Positions 1-28,815 are shown, numbered from the stretch's first letter. The stretch is DNA of 64,000 nt from Balaenoptera acutorostrata (GCF_949987535.1 NC_080075.1:7920606-7984605), one strand, 5' to 3'. The notes: generated by a model not told the origin, from the letters alone. A program made the numbers and translations.

Positions 1-1345
1 TTTTTTCTTTCTCTTTCCGTGAATATAAGGAATCTACTACATGCAAGTCAATTTAAATTCACGGGCTTCCAGGCCCTTTTCCTAGGTTACTTGCCCATTC
101 AACAGGCACCAGTTGGTGCCTTCAGGATGTAGATGGAACTGAACCGAATAATTTGTTTTAAAACTGTGATCCAGGTCAGCCTGTCCTGCACGCTCACCCC
201 TGACGTTTAGCCGTGCGCCGCTTTCTCTCCTCGAGAGCCCTGATTTTAAGGTGACACTGGTGTAATTACCAAACTTTTGTTTAAAAAAAAATCTGGAAGG
301 ATTTATGTCCATGAGTGACAGCACTTAATTCAGCTCAAAGCCTAGAAACGGATCTTATTAGTGCAGAGCCGTGAGCTGTAAATTACTTGGTGTCATAATT
401 AGCGACAGGGGAGTTCTTGGCGGTGGAAAATCCAGGGAACAACTGTGTCACGAAGTCGTCAGTACAGACGTCGGAGCAGAGCTGAGTGGTGAAATGCTTG
501 GCCCCTCTTCCCACGTGCCGTATTGCTGTGCCGGGGAGCCAGAGAACCCCGGGTGCCAGCCCTGCCTGCTGTTTCCAGAAGGATGTGCTGTCTCTTGCCC
601 ACATTTCACAAGGAAGAGTCAGTCACGATCATCACATTCAGCCACACCACCAGACGTCCCATCTGTCCCCGTGGTACCAATACCAGGAGCCCAACTACTT
701 AAACCTCCCTACGCTGAGAAAAGACCCCCTCGCCAGGCGGTGCTGAAGCCCTGGCCTGTGAGATGTGGCTGGCGGGGCAGGAAGACGGAGTCGGCATTTG
801 TGATATAAGGGTGCTCAGCAGCCGCATAAAAAGGGTTAAAACCCTTTAAAAAATTAAAACCCTCATAAAAAGGGTTTTAATTTTATAGAGGGTGGAAGAT
901 TCCTGTATGTGAAAGGCCAGATGACTGAGTGAGAGGACACCAACTGAAATCCCTGAGTAGGTGATGTTACATCAAGGCAAGGCGCGCCCACGGAGGGCCT
1001 GCTGTGGCCGTGCTTCCTCTCCCGAGGGGCTCCCCTTCCCAGTCGCTTCAAAGCTGGACCCCACCTTTCCTGATATACCATTCATGTGCCTTTCTGTTCT
1101 TCATATGGAATTTTTTCCCTTATGAAACCCCTCTCAGCCAGGTTTTTATTTTTTCTAACCAAAACAGAAAGAAAGGGAAAAAAAAAGGACTTGGCTGGGG
1201 GTGTTGGGAGGGCAGGAGTTGGGGACAAGGCCTTTTAGATCTCCCTGATTGAAATCTGAGCTCTCTGATCATTTTAAGGGCTTGTAAATGATTTTATCTT
1301 TTTTGTTTAATTTTCTTTTTTATCAGTCATTTTTTCTACAGTTAT
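1..1345. other. AFF3 intron, no gene seen
   Basis: Intronic sequence upstream of the first visible exon. The open frames at 371-808 and 486-746 have no recognisable domain and no splice context. The only structure noticed is a cluster of small palindromes at 830-884. Confidence 0.5.
830..884. repeat. paired short palindromes
   Basis: Two adjacent inverted repeats: an 8-bp arm pair (aaagggtt / aacccttt) at 830-847, and a perfect 14-bp arm pair at 850-863 and 871-884 (aaaattaaaaccct / agggttttaatttt) with a 7-nt loop. The unit cataaaaagggtt occurs twice. No terminator or transposon family was recognised; in an intron this is probably a chance or slippage product. Confidence 0.7.
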
Positions 1346-1349
1346 CATG

Positions 1350-1698
1350 ATTTATTTTATTTTATTTACTTATTTTTGGCTGCGTTGGGTCTTCGTTGCT
1401 GCACGTGGGCTTTCTCTAGTTGCGGCGAGCGGGGGCTACTCTTCCTTGTGGTGCATGGGCTTCTCACTGCAGTGGCTTCTCTTGCTGTGGAGCACGGGCT
1501 CTAGGCGCGCGGGCTTCAGTAGTTGTGGTGCTCAGGCTCAGTAGTTGTGGCTCGCGGGCTCTAGAGCGCAGGCTCAGTAGTTGTGACGCACAAGCTTAGT
1601 TGCTCCGCGGCATGTGGGATCTTCCCGGACCAGGGCTCGAACCCGTGTCCCCTGCATCGGCAGGTGGATTCTTAACCACTGCACCACCAGGGAAGCCC
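1350..1698 (-). mobile_element. CHR-type SINE, antisense, long form
   Basis: Reverse complement of the tRNA-derived CHR SINE: T-rich start, ggctgcgttgggtcttcg, the promoter-box remnant gaccagggctcgaaccc, and the terminal ccaccagggaagccc at the right edge. It contains the extra ggctctagagcgcaggctcag block typical of the longer CHR subtype. It abuts an antisense L1 3' end. Confidence 0.9.
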
Positions 1699-2035
1699 TT
1701 TTTTAATTTTTGATTTTATACTGGAGTATAGTTGGTTTACAATGGTGTGTTAGTTTCAGGTGTACAGCGAAGTGATTTAGTTATACATATTCATATATCC
1801 TTTTTCAGATTCTTTTCCCATGTAGGTTATTACAGAGTAATGAGTAGAGTCCCCTGTGCTCTACAGTAGGTCCTTATCGATTATCTATTGTATATATAGG
1901 AGTGTGTATCTGCTAATCCCAAGCTCCTGATTTATCCCTCCCCCACCCCCCCTTCCCCTTTGGTAACCATAAGTTTGTTTCCTAAGTCTGTGCGTCTGTT
2001 TCTGTTTTGTAAGTAAGTTCATTTGTTAAATATCA
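1699..2035 (-). mobile_element. L1 3' end, antisense
   Basis: Matches in reverse complement the 3' untranslated end of the L1 seen in sense at 52120-52290 (tatactggagtatagttgg, gtacagcgaagtgattt, and the ctctacagtaggtcc block). It is a 5'-truncated fragment with no coding sequence. Confidence 0.75.
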
Positions 2036-5000
2036 CACCCAGAGAAGAACAACAAATCAAACTAATGCGTCTCCATTTCGATAGAAAGTTGCTTATGATC
2101 ACGTGACAAAAACCTGCCATTTAGCCTGTGTGTCCTGGAAAGCACATGCCGTTTTCTATGTGTGGCCGAGAGAGGAGTCGCCTGCAAGAGCCTGTGGCCT
2201 GTAGGAGGCACAATGAGTGACTGCTTATGCTTCTGAGAAGCCAGGGACTCGGGGGTCCCAGCCAACATCAAGGGTGTAGAAACAAAAGCTGCATTCGAAT
2301 CCTTGCTGCCGAAAAGCAGTCTTCCTGCCTCCTTCGGGAAGCACTCATAAAGCCAACGGCAGCACCGGGGTCCCTGGCTGTGCAGTGCCCTCATCAACAG
2401 CATTCACTTACTCAGTGCGTGAGAAACAATTACCTCACTTCTTACGTTCTTCTTGGTAAAAAAAGTACCTCACAGCTTGGGCCACAGTAACACCTCAGGG
2501 ACTTATTAAATGACAAGCTGACAGGCTATCAGGTGACGAATTCATTTGGTGTGCAGTTGCCTAGTTGTCTGATTTGGATTTCAACTTCCCTAAGAAAATG
2601 ATCCCCACTTCTGCTATGCCAAGGAACCCGTTTGTTCAGACACGTTGAGTTCGCCATCTCTGCCAGTTTTCACAAAACAGTCTGGTTCTGCTGAGGAGGT
2701 GCATTTCACAGAGGTAGGAATCACAGAAAGCAGCCTGCCAGCCTCTCCGTGGGAGAGCGTTCAACGCCATCTCAGCCGCAAAGGAGAACAGAGAGCGAGG
2801 TTGCTCTGATACGCCGGTGCCAGGAGAAATTTTAGGGTAGCTCAGCCCCCGCCGCTGCTTAGAACTAAGGTGGCTCTGTGTGTAGGTGGGGGCAGTGGGA
2901 GGTGACGAGGACGCATTCCCTCTGGATCAAGTGCTCCCATTTTTTTTGCTGCTGAGAGCTCTTATAACAAAGATACACATGGCTCGGCTTTGGCTTTTGG
3001 ATCACTCAAGCCCAGTTTCTGAAGAGCCCCAGAGACACGGTTAGTTACATGCATGATGTTGAACTGTACTTCTTTAGGGTTGCTCATGTATCACCATCAA
3101 ATACCATCGCTGTGAGAAACGATGTGAAGAACGTTATGATCACAATGAAAAGCAAAACTCTAAGTTTTCCATGTGAAAGAAAAGAAAGAACATTCGATGA
3201 AAAATCAGTTTGAACGCTGCGATCATTAGATTCATTTTAGTGCCTGTGCCATGTTATATTCTGTAACTGCCACAATGGTGACAGCAATTTTACTTTCCTG
3301 CTGACTTGAAGGTCACCATCGGAGTGATGCCTTCATGACAGCACGTGTCCACTGCCTTGCCGGACAATCTGGGTGACATCCCATCATCCCGTTGCCTTGA
3401 TAATGATCTGACCTAGGAGTGTGGCTCTAGAAATCACCTGAAAGGAAAAAAAACGGACCAATCATCCAGCAATCTTCAGTGACTCAGTGTAATAAGCCCT
3501 CCATTAGATGTAAAGATGAGAATTCTCATGTGATCCTAAACAGGCCCTCATAGTACATTTCTTCAGCATCGCAGGTTAATGTTGTAGCTGCTGTGATATA
3601 GTCAGAAAATAGATGTGTTACTTATCCACCTACACTATCGTGAGAGTTTGTGACTCAGTCTCCATCTCAGGTTTAAAGAATACATTTACATGCTGCAGGT
3701 AAAAACAGCATTGATTAAGGTACCCGTATTAGGAATTAGGTGCCACTGCCACCCCAGGGGTAACTAAGAAGGCTAGCAGATGCCTTTGCTTATTACCAAA
3801 GTAATTCTTTCATGAAAACGAAATGCATTTGAAAAAAATGATGATCCATTAGTGACAAGGTCTACAAAAAACAGGGCAAGAGAAAAATGACCAAATTCCT
3901 ATACTGGAGTGTGGGACAGATAATGATGTGGAGAATTTCAGGTTGCCATGGAGATGTTCTCTGGCTCATTGGCTTCGAGGCTGCACCCCATCAGAAGTCA
4001 ACTCTCTCTCTCTCTCTCTTCGAAACTCAAAATATGAATGCAAGGGGGGGTTCATTTCTCTTCTGCCATGTACCTAAAACTACAAGGTGGGGAAGATCAA
4101 AGAGGTTTACAACAGGGCCCCCGCTGAAAATGGTCCAGCTGCAAAATTGCATACATGCAATGACTGTAGCCCAGGACAGCCCAGAAGGTAATTAAATGCC
4201 TGGAAGTGAAGTGTAAACAAGAAGTGGTATCTGAGATCAGGAAAGACATAGCTGAGCATGGACCAAAATTACCAAGAAGGCCTTTTGGCCTAAGAATTTG
4301 AGGGACAGGTAACGTCTGGCTCGTCATAAGCACTTAATGAATGAGCAGAGGGGTGAGTGTTGCAGGAAGGACGGAAAGGATGAGCAGAGCTTCTGAGACA
4401 GCGATGGCATGCCAGCCAGACAGCGAGAACGCCGCTCTGGCTGTGGTTGAGGGACTTGGTGGGTGAGTGGTACGGTTGAGAGGGTTAGGCAAGATTATTG
4501 GAGACCTGAACTGCGATTGGATCTTGTAGGCCCTGGAGATGGATTTTAGGTCTGTGAGTAGGACGGTGATATAATGAAAGCCACGTTTTACAAACATTGG
4601 TCAAGGGTTAAAGCTCAGAATAGATTGGATGGGTGTGAAACTAGAGGCCAGGAGAGGTGATGAAAGCCTAGACTTGGTGGCTATGGTCATTGGGGAAAGA
4701 AAGGGATGTTTACAAGGGAGCATTCATAGCATGTGATAACAGTGGGGGAGAGATAGATGGAGATGCCTGAACTCTTGTCCTGAGCAAATAGGCTCCAGGA
4801 CCCCATCTGAAGCTCAGGAGTCAGATCTGGGTTTGGGCAGAGGTAGGTCTGATCTTCGGTTTTGGGGCATTCAGCAAAAGGACAAACGAAAGATATTGCA
4901 GAGGATTTTTAAGGCATGAAACTCTTCTGTATGATACTATAATGGTGGACACGTGTCCTTATACATTTCTCAAAACCCACAGAATGTGCAACGCCAAGAG

Positions 5001-6216
5001 TGAACCCAAATGTAAACTGTGGACTTTGGGTGATAATGATATGTCAGTTTAGGTTTATCGATTGTAACAAATGTGCTGCTCTGGTGGGGATGTTGGTAGT
5101 GAGGGAGGCTTTGCACATGCAGAAGTGCGAGGTACACAGGAACTTTTCGTACTTTCCACTTCATTTTGCTCTGAGCCTACAACTGCTTAGAAAAATTAAG
5201 TCAGTCCATTAAACAACAAAAACAAGAACAAAAATAATGTAAATTGCCACAGTCGGCATCAGAGACCCCACAGATAGCCAGTATGTGTTCAAAGGTCAAC
5301 ATGTGGACCAAGAAGAATAAACCATCGTGAAAGTCAACGAAAATGCCATTCAAATAGAAGAAGCGTGAACATTGAGGAAATAAACTAGAGCAAGAAGAGC
5401 CGGTCAGAGCAGGGCCTTCCTTTGAAGGAAACCTCAGGCCTCACCCACCAATGAAGACCCATCATGATGAATAAAAGAGTCTAGGCCTTCGTGGCAGGAA
5501 AAATGGTGAAGGGCTCATGATCGAGAGACAGAGTTTCATTATGCACATTAGGGAAATCCTGCAGCCATGTTCCTCATTTCTTTGTTGGAAATGTTAAAAA
5601 TTCCCAGCATGTTACTACAGTACTGACAATATTTTATGTGGAAGAAGAGACAGAAAACCAAGGTCTTTTTCTTGCTTCTGTGATTTGTGACCCAAAGTTA
5701 AGTATTTGCTTTGATCCTGGTTTGTTTATTTGTTTGATTGATTGATTAAAACCATTCAACTGAGCATTATAGTTTTAGATGGTAATGTCATTGACATGGT
5801 ATGTGTGATTTTTCTAAGCCTTTTGACCCCTTAGGATAAAAGGATACTCTAACTACCTAATATTGCATTGGGGAAAAGACCCCTTAGCTGAAAGAAGGCA
5901 GTTCAAAATAAGTGTGTTAAATAGGTTAAACAGTTCATGATTAATATTACTGCTTACATCTTATCTCCCATTCAGGGGGTCCTGGCTTATGGTGGGTACA
6001 TGAATAGGTCAAGTTTATTGATTATATAAAGACCCACAATGCAAAACAAGTTTATGCTGATGGTACCTAAAGTATGTAGATTTTTAAAAAATCTATCCAA
6101 TGAAGCATTTAAAGTTACTGTCTGCTGAGTAGTTTAGTGTAACTTGGGGTCATGTCACACACTCAGATCCATCTCTGGATGAATTCCCTTCATCTCCCAG
6201 CAGAGTCAGCGCTGGC
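2036..6216. other. AFF3 intron, no gene seen
   Basis: Unique or very old repeat-derived intron sequence. A short (TC)n run is at 4003-4019. A purine-rich stretch around 4340-4700 resembles old dispersed repeats, but I could not assign a family. Open frames here are short and lack domains. Confidence 0.5.
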
Positions 6217-6231
6217 CAGGGTTATTGTTTT

Positions 6232-6537
6232 TTTTTTTTAAGTAATCTTTTTATTTATTTATTTATTTATTTATTGGCTGTGTTGGGTCTTCGTTTCTGT
6301 GCGAGGGCTTTCTCCAGTTGCGGCGAGCGGGGGCCACTCTTCATCGCGGTGCGCGGGCCTCTCACTATTGCGGCCCCTCTTGTTGCGGAGCACAGGCTCC
6401 AGACGCGCAGGCTCAGTAGTTGTGGCTCACGGGCCCAGTTTCTCCGCGGCATGTGGGATCTTCCCAGACCAGGGCTCGAACCCGTGTCCCCTGCATTAGC
6501 AGGCAGACTCTCAACCACTGCGCCACCAGGGAAGCCC
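6232..6537 (-). mobile_element. CHR SINE, antisense, 15-bp TSD
   Basis: Complete antisense copy from poly(T) and (TTTA)n to ccaccagggaagccc. The target-site duplication cagggttattgtttt is perfect at 6217-6231 and 6538-6552, so the ends are precise. It lies 28 bp from an opposite-orientation copy. Confidence 0.95.
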
Positions 6538-6565
6538 CAGGGTTATTGTTTTAATAATGCCCATG

Positions 6566-6864
6566 GGGGCTTCCCTGGTGGCGCAGTGGTTGGGAGTCTG
6601 CCTGCCAATGCAGGGGACGCGGGTTCGGGCCCTGGTCTGGGAGGATCCCACATGCTGCGGAGCAGCTGGGCCCGTGAGCCACAACTGCTGGGCCTGCGCG
6701 TCTGGAGCCTGTGCTCCGCGGCAGGAGAGGCCGCGATAGTGAGGGGCCGGTGCACCGCGATGAGGAGTGGCCCCCGCTTGCCGCAACTAGAGAGGGCCCT
6801 CGCACAGAAACGAAGACCCAGCACAGCCATAAATAAATAAATTAATTAATTAATTTAAAAAAAA
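6566..6864 (+). mobile_element. CHR SINE, sense, 13-bp TSD
   Basis: Complete sense copy starting gggcttccctggtggcgcag and ending in a TAAA/A-rich tail. The TSD aataatgcccatg is perfect at 6553-6565 and 6865-6877. With the upstream antisense copy it forms an inverted repeat with about 300-bp arms. Confidence 0.95.
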
Positions 6865-7505
6865 AATAATGCCCATGTCTGGTGTTAATGTTTACCAGAA
6901 TTAGAGAGAATACATGCCATGTTTGCAGTGTGACAAGGAAGATATCATTTTACAATTAACTTTATTACAACTGGAATGTAATCATACAGCATTACCTCTT
7001 TTCATTTTTCATTGCAAAGCTTTAAAATAATTAGATACAGAGATACAAGCAATTTTAGGTACCATTTATGCATACAAACAACACTGATTTTCATAAGGGT
7101 ACAGAAATATACTCACCTGTACATATCCATACAATTATTATGAGGTATTTCTGCCATCTTTACATTAAGAAGGGATTGTTTTGTGTAAATAACCTGTGAA
7201 ATAAGATTTTGCACTTGTTTTCTTAACCGTGCAATAAAAAATCTGATTTGCAAATTAGGTACTAGGGATCCATGTTAAAAATCACTGTAAATGTATATAT
7301 TTATCTGCATATATTGAGTGTGTTTTGAATTGCTAGCTTAAGAGAAATATAATCGTAGTCTTTTACATATAGGCTATAGTAGTTCGGAAATGCAAAAAAA
7401 AAAAAAAAAACTTGATTCCATCTTAAGAAGAGTCTTGAAATTGTGCTTCAAGTGTGAGCAAAGGAAAGAATATTTTCAAAAGATCTTGCACGTGCCCAGT
7501 AATGA

Positions 7506-23215
<15,710 letters not shown>

Positions 23216-23507
23216 GGACCCCGCCTTCGGGCTGGAGGGCACTCTTGTCTCCACGGACGGCTCAACATTTCTGGACACTGTGCTCCTGAAGTTCCCAGCC
23301 ACAGCATTTCTCAAACGGCGGTGAATATTTTCTCAGCATCGAACAATGGTCTTTTCTCCCAGGGCATGTGTGTTTGTATGTGTGGGTGTAGAAAAGCTGC
23401 CTGTGTAAGTGTGTAAGATACACAGCTCTTTAGAACACGTTTTCTTTGTCTAGTTTCCATACTCCCAGGCTAGACAAAGTGATCAGACGTTTCTGATTAG
23501 AGAAAAC

Positions 23508-23511
23508 ACAC

Positions 23512-23551
<40 letters not shown>

Positions 23552-23568
23552 ACACACACACACACTTT
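23508..23568. repeat. (AC)n microsatellite in the 3' UTR
   Basis: About 60 bp of nearly pure AC dinucleotide with one T interruption, 290 bp after the AFF3 stop codon. Confidence 0.95.
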
Positions 23569-25621
23569 CTAGTTCAAAGCTAAACCGTGACTTCTTAGAA
23601 CATTCAACAAAAATCTCATGGGTTAGTGAACCAGGTGCAATACAGCACACCAAAAGCTTGACTGCCAGTTAAGATGATCTTAGTTCTTATACTTTTGATT
23701 ACTTTCAGTATTAATATACTCTCCCCCAATTATTATTTTTTTGATTGTGTGTATTAATGGGTAATTGAATAATGAAAATAAGTCAGTTATTTTTGTGCTG
23801 GACGTTTACTAGATTGCATGTTACCAAATACCCTGCCTTTTGTCTAGTACCTGCCCCCTCCAGCCAACTTTACCGTCAACTAAACGTGTTAGAAAACAAG
23901 TGAATTGACTCCCACGGGCCTTCCCTGTCCTGCCCCCCAAAACAGTACGACCATGACGCTGAGATCTGGTAAAACCTCAGTGTCTTTGAAACTTCACCAA
24001 CATGAAAGCAGCAACAACTGCTTCTGGGGGCTCAGTGAGTAACTGAAATCTTCTGCACGCGCCAGGAGCCCGCCCGGCACGTGTGTTTCTTCTTCCTGCC
24101 ACTGTGACCCAGGGGCTGTGGAACCACATGGTGTCTATTGGCCAATATTTTTCTAGTCTTTTCTTTCCATGATAGCTTTCTTACCAGTTTTCTTGGCCTG
24201 ATGAGGACATTACCTAGGATGTCCCCTTCACTCGGATCTGTTTCTGTTGCTTATCAGGTCAAGAACTGTTTGCTATCATGATTCTATCTAATCCTCTCAC
24301 TCTTGGAGAAAGTGCCACTGCGGGCCTTGAATGCATTTTGATCTGGGCGTTGTGTTTCAGGCTTTGATTAGCAAGCTGCTTACTCTACAGAATAAGTTAT
24401 TCCTGCAAGGATCGCGGTTCTGTCTGGGGTAGCAACGACCAGTCTGGTATGTTTCCGTCTCGCCCTTGATTCTTTTCTTTTTTTTTTTTTTTTTTAATTA
24501 AGTTTACATTTTAGTTTTTTTGACATCTTTGTTTACAGTTTTTGTCTGAAATTTATTTCTTTTATTGTCTCTCGTCATACCCTAGATTTGGTCTTCTTAT
24601 TAAATATATTTGGATATAAAAATATTGGTTAAAAAAAAAAAGAAAAACTCCTGGAAAAGAGGATATACTCCCTATACTTTAAAAACAAAAATAATGACCT
24701 TGAGGCCTCTCACTTGACAAAATTGCCCCAAGACGGCCTGAGAAAGGTGATGTGATGTGTGGAACAATCCATTTTTCAAGGTGATGGTAACACAAAACGT
24801 TTATAACAGATACTGATGGTCTTATTGGTTTGGTTGCAATGTTAATATCTTTGTCAGCCTGATCTGTAGGTGGGAAATAAGATTGCTGTCATTCCCTAGC
24901 TCTAAGCGCTGATTTAAAACCTTACAAATGATCGAATAGCTTTGGTGATTTGAAATTCATTTAAATGAACAAGTGAAGGCTTTGTGCAATTTGCATTTGA
25001 CGTTGGCCTTCAAGCATCTGGAAATATTAACAGTACTTCTTTTTTACATTTATTCAACTGAGGTGCTTCTGACATTCCTTTCACTAATTGTTGCTAGAGT
25101 TCCCAATCCCACTGGAGTCTAACGTAAGAAATTTTGAATTTTTTTTTTTTTTTTTGGAAGACTGAGGCTTAGTTGTACTCACTCCTGCTGAATTCTGATG
25201 AAATGTTCAGACTCTCACATAAAGGGATGGCCCCCAGGGTCCATGGTGCATCCCTGGGGTGCTTTTCTGGTCTTGCCCACCTTTCAGTCTCAGGCCTCGT
25301 GGTGGTGTTCACGTGATGTGCTCACCTGTGAAACCCATTTAAACACACAGGTGGCCTCTGGCTAGTTGTGCCAGCAGCACCACATCAGCACTCGGTGAGC
25401 CGCGTTTCCAACAAAACGTGAAACTGGTCATTTGGGGGCCGTCACAGCACGCCATTCTCAGTGTCTTTTGTTTCATTGGTAGAGCATGTTGGGGGGGCAG
25501 TGGTGGCAGTGGTTTTTCCTTGCTTTGGCATTGATGCTTTTGATAAGGAAGCATCTTCTGATTGTTGCTGGTTTCTTTTAGTTAGCTTTGTTCAAAGTAG
25601 AAATATCTTTCTTGTGTTTTC

Positions 25622-25800
25622 TGGTTATGAAAGTCATACATGGTCATGGGTAGAAATTTGAACAATACAGAGAGGTATAAAGTAGGAAGTATTCAGTCCC
25701 ATTCCCCAGAGACAACAGTGCTCATCCTTTTCCTGTATATCCTTCTAGAGAGTCTCCCATTTGAACGTAGAATGTCTATCATCATTTTTTTCTATTTGAA
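25622..25800 (-). repeat. old L1M-like fragment in the 3' UTR
   Basis: gaaagtcatacatggtcatggg, gaacaatacagagaggtataaagtagg and cccattccccagagacaacag resemble the same old L1 3' segment as at 20645. It is highly diverged. Confidence 0.45.
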
Positions 25801-26749
25801 GACATTATTTCATCAGAAGTTCAGTACAAGTTCAACTGGCCTTATCCCTCCATGACCTGAACGGACCTGGATCACAATTGCTAGAGTTATCTTTGAAAGA
25901 GAGGAACCCAAATATATTCCTGATCAAAATGTGGGATTTGTTACCATTCGACACAGATCAGACTAATGTGCAGAACTGTGCTTGGAAAGAGAGGTTCGGT
26001 TAAAACACATTTCTGGAAACTTTCAAATCACAAAGGGGAACTCGGACCCACTGTCTAAAGAGGAATGTACTGGAAAAAAAAAATCTGAAGAGTTGACAAA
26101 TTGTGTACTAGATTGAACACATGGAATCAATGCAATGAGCCTTCTGCACTAAAACGTACCCTCGTATCTGCAACAATGATGTGTGTATTATATAACAGTG
26201 ATGTGTACATTTCTGACATCCCATACATAATACACAGTTTGTATAAATGCATACGTTTAAAAATATATATGTACAATACAGCTAACATAAAACTGTAGTA
26301 CGCCTGAAGGATATGACTAGTGCCTAATATTGAGTATAAGTCACTACGTGTTCAAATCACCTCAGAAGTGCAGTAATTGTTATCAAATTAATCAGTGCAG
26401 CCAACCTTATTTATGAACCACATCTTTGAAACTGTGCAGTAGTATATACATATATATTTTTAAATAACATTTTTCACAGTTTTCCAGAGTTACTGTTGAA
26501 ATCTGTATCACCAAAAAAAAAAAAAAAAAAAGATTTTTTTAAATGATGTAGACACTCTTCAGACCCAGTAATCTGTGTGTGATTTCCTGTCTGTAGATAC
26601 CCAAGACACTCTAGCAGTCACCAGCCTTAATGCATGTACAGGATATTATTGTGACTTAATTTATCTGCAGTTTTTAATCCATGTGAAATTGGAATTTATA
26701 AACTGACTTGGATTAACTATGTCTGCCTTTCTAAGGTTGCAAATGTTAC

Positions 26750-26755
26750 ATTAAA
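26750..26755 (+). terminator. candidate poly(A) signal ATTAAA for AFF3
   Basis: ATTAAA about 40 nt before an A-run, preceded by repeat-poor sequence about 3.5 kb after the stop codon. The hexamer is the commonest variant of AATAAA. RNA evidence is needed to choose between it and the later signals, so this is only a candidate. Confidence 0.4.
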
Positions 26756-26930
26756 TGATTTATGTTGTAAATGAGAGGCATCGAGTTGTACGTAAAAAAA
26801 AAAAAAATGTCCACCGATTTCTGTGAATATTTTTACAAGGAAACTTCAGAATCAAAAATATATTCAAATAAGCATTCTGGTCCCCAGTTCATAATCTCTT
26901 TAGAATGGACCTTGTTGTTTCACAAAAAAA

Positions 26931-27057
26931 TTTTTTTTTTTTTTTTTTGGCTGCACCGTGCAGCATGCGGGATCTTAGCTCCCTGACCAGGGATCGAACC
27001 TGTGTCCCCTGCAGTGGAAGAGCAGAGTCCTAACCACTGGACCTCCAGGGAATTCCC
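26931..27057 (-). mobile_element. short tRNA-Glu-type SINE, antisense
   Basis: T-run then ggctgcaccgtgcagcatgcgggatcttagctccctgaccagggatcgaacc ... ctccagggaattcccc, the reverse complement of the short SINE seen at 22362. It lies just past the first candidate AFF3 poly(A) signal. Confidence 0.85.
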
Positions 27058-28807
27058 CATAAAATTTTTAAATGGAGCTTCCACAAATTATCGTCACTAA
27101 GTCTGATATTTTTCATGGGGGTAAATAGTATGTTTTCCTTTATTGTAAGTATCGTTTACTATTTGTCTTTCCCATTTCCCAGCATATTTACACACGCACA
27201 TGCATGTGTGAGAACACACCGCCCAGTGTCCCAGAAAACGCTGCATAGGAAGCTTGAGGGGTTTATTTTGATGACTTTACTGATGCCTGTCCAACCAGTA
27301 GCCCTGGGACACTGTTTGACTCAACATTCCATAATGACAGAAGTTAATCACCTGACTTGTGTCTACCTGGTTTTTCCATCTCTAACCAACATGGTGGAAT
27401 AATGTTGGCAATATTTGGTTGAGTGAAATGAGAGAATTTTGAACTAACAAAGACAGAAATATTAGACCTGTGGCTTTTCATGATGTACCCCCCCGATGTG
27501 GGAGGGGTTTTTGTTAACCTCATTTTTTTACTCTTCTCTCCCTCCTTTTTCATTCCCCTTCTCCCCAAACTAAACTAAACAAAGAAGCAGAAACAGCCAC
27601 AGAAACAGAACAGTTACTTCACTTTACCCAGCCTATATCCTTAGATTCAAATACGACAGCAGAACCCTAGCTCCGGTCACCATGGAGACCTCCTCATCCC
27701 AAAGATGACCTGGACGGGGTCCTTGGCTTTGCTTGCACCAGAGACCACTGAGCTTAATACTCTTTCAGAGGTGGTTTGGGCTAAGAAACGCCCAATAGTC
27801 TTTCAAAAACTGTCTTTCCCTTATGCAGTTTTGCCTACTACTCAGCTGAAGTCTGTTCCCATCAGAATCCTATTTTTAAGAAGTAACCCATTTTCGATGA
27901 AACCTGGATCAAGTGGAGTCTTGAAATACTTTTTTTTTAAATGAAGGTGAAAAAAAAAAAACCAACAACATAAACTGCATTTCCAACAAATTGGAGCCAG
28001 AGTTTATTTCCTTGTCTTCCCATTCCCAGAAGAGCACAGTTTTTCAATATTACAGCTTCCTGACAGATAGCACAAGAAATGCTCAGACTTGAGATTTGTG
28101 TTCTCTTTGTCCAAACTGCATTCTTCTGTATATGTCATCAGACGGGTCCATTTGTTTGCTTGGCATGAGGAAAATGATAAAACTCTGTTCTCAAACGAAT
28201 TACATCTGACCACGGTTTTGGTTTTTATTTTGTTTAATTGGCACTCTGAGGCAGCAGGGGGTGAATTTGGGGTCGGCTACAAGGGGATTTAGACTCACAG
28301 CTCTGACTCAAGTAATGGGAATCAAGGGATTAAATCCCTCTGTGTTACTTTGAAAATCCACCTCGTATAGCCAATTTTAAACACATTGATCTAAGGGATG
28401 AATTACTAATTGCCAGTCAACACAAGGATCAGCATTTGTCTTTAAGCACCAGGAAGTAACGATGAGACCTGAAAAGCTGGATCAAGGACTTGTTTTTCCA
28501 CTCGTTTCTAACACAGGAAAAGCTCATCAGAAAATATTTATATCCAACTATGATGTAAGATAGTACCAATGTTTAGGATTTTCAAACAGTGCTCTTTGGT
28601 TATAAAAATAATCACCATTTTCTAGTTTCCGCATTGTTTTCCAGTGCTTTTTCAGTTTTTCGTAAAACAGAACTGATTTTTTTCCCCAGTATTTATCATG
28701 TCTTTACTTCTAGATGCCCAAATGAGCAAAGAAAATACTTACCCCTGAGGAATGTGCATTACTTGACTGTACAGCATCTACCCACAGTAGCCAAACGTAT
28801 GTATTCT
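27058..28807. other. no gene seen; possible extended 3' UTR
   Basis: Repeat-poor sequence between the short SINE and the hAT element. It could be extended AFF3 3' UTR or intergenic DNA. No domain-bearing frame was found. Confidence 0.4.
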
Positions 28808-28815
28808 TTTTAAAG

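Larger units (their letters stand above)
23216..26795 (+). other. AFF3: AFF3 3' UTR, minimum extent
   Basis: Non-coding sequence directly after the stop codon, mostly free of SINEs and L1 copies until 26.9 kb. It includes a CA repeat near 23508-23568 and an old LINE-like stretch near 25622-25800. An ATTAAA at 26750-26755 is followed by AT-rich sequence and an A-run at about 26793, a plausible cleavage site. The human AFF3 3' UTR is several kilobases long from general knowledge, so the message may run further; other AATAAA motifs are at 32012, 32323 and 32682. Confidence 0.7.

Noticed and set aside
6566..6640. A tRNA gene suggested by the internal promoter-like boxes of the SINEs
   Set aside because: The tRNA-related head lacks a foldable cloverleaf and sits in a full SINE with tail and TSD.
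6274..6840. Long open frames, including a 188-codon frame, across the SINE pair and the same kind of frames at every CHR SINE
   Set aside because: They recur with each SINE copy on both strands, because the tRNA-derived body is GC-rich and stop-poor; no independent gene evidence exists.
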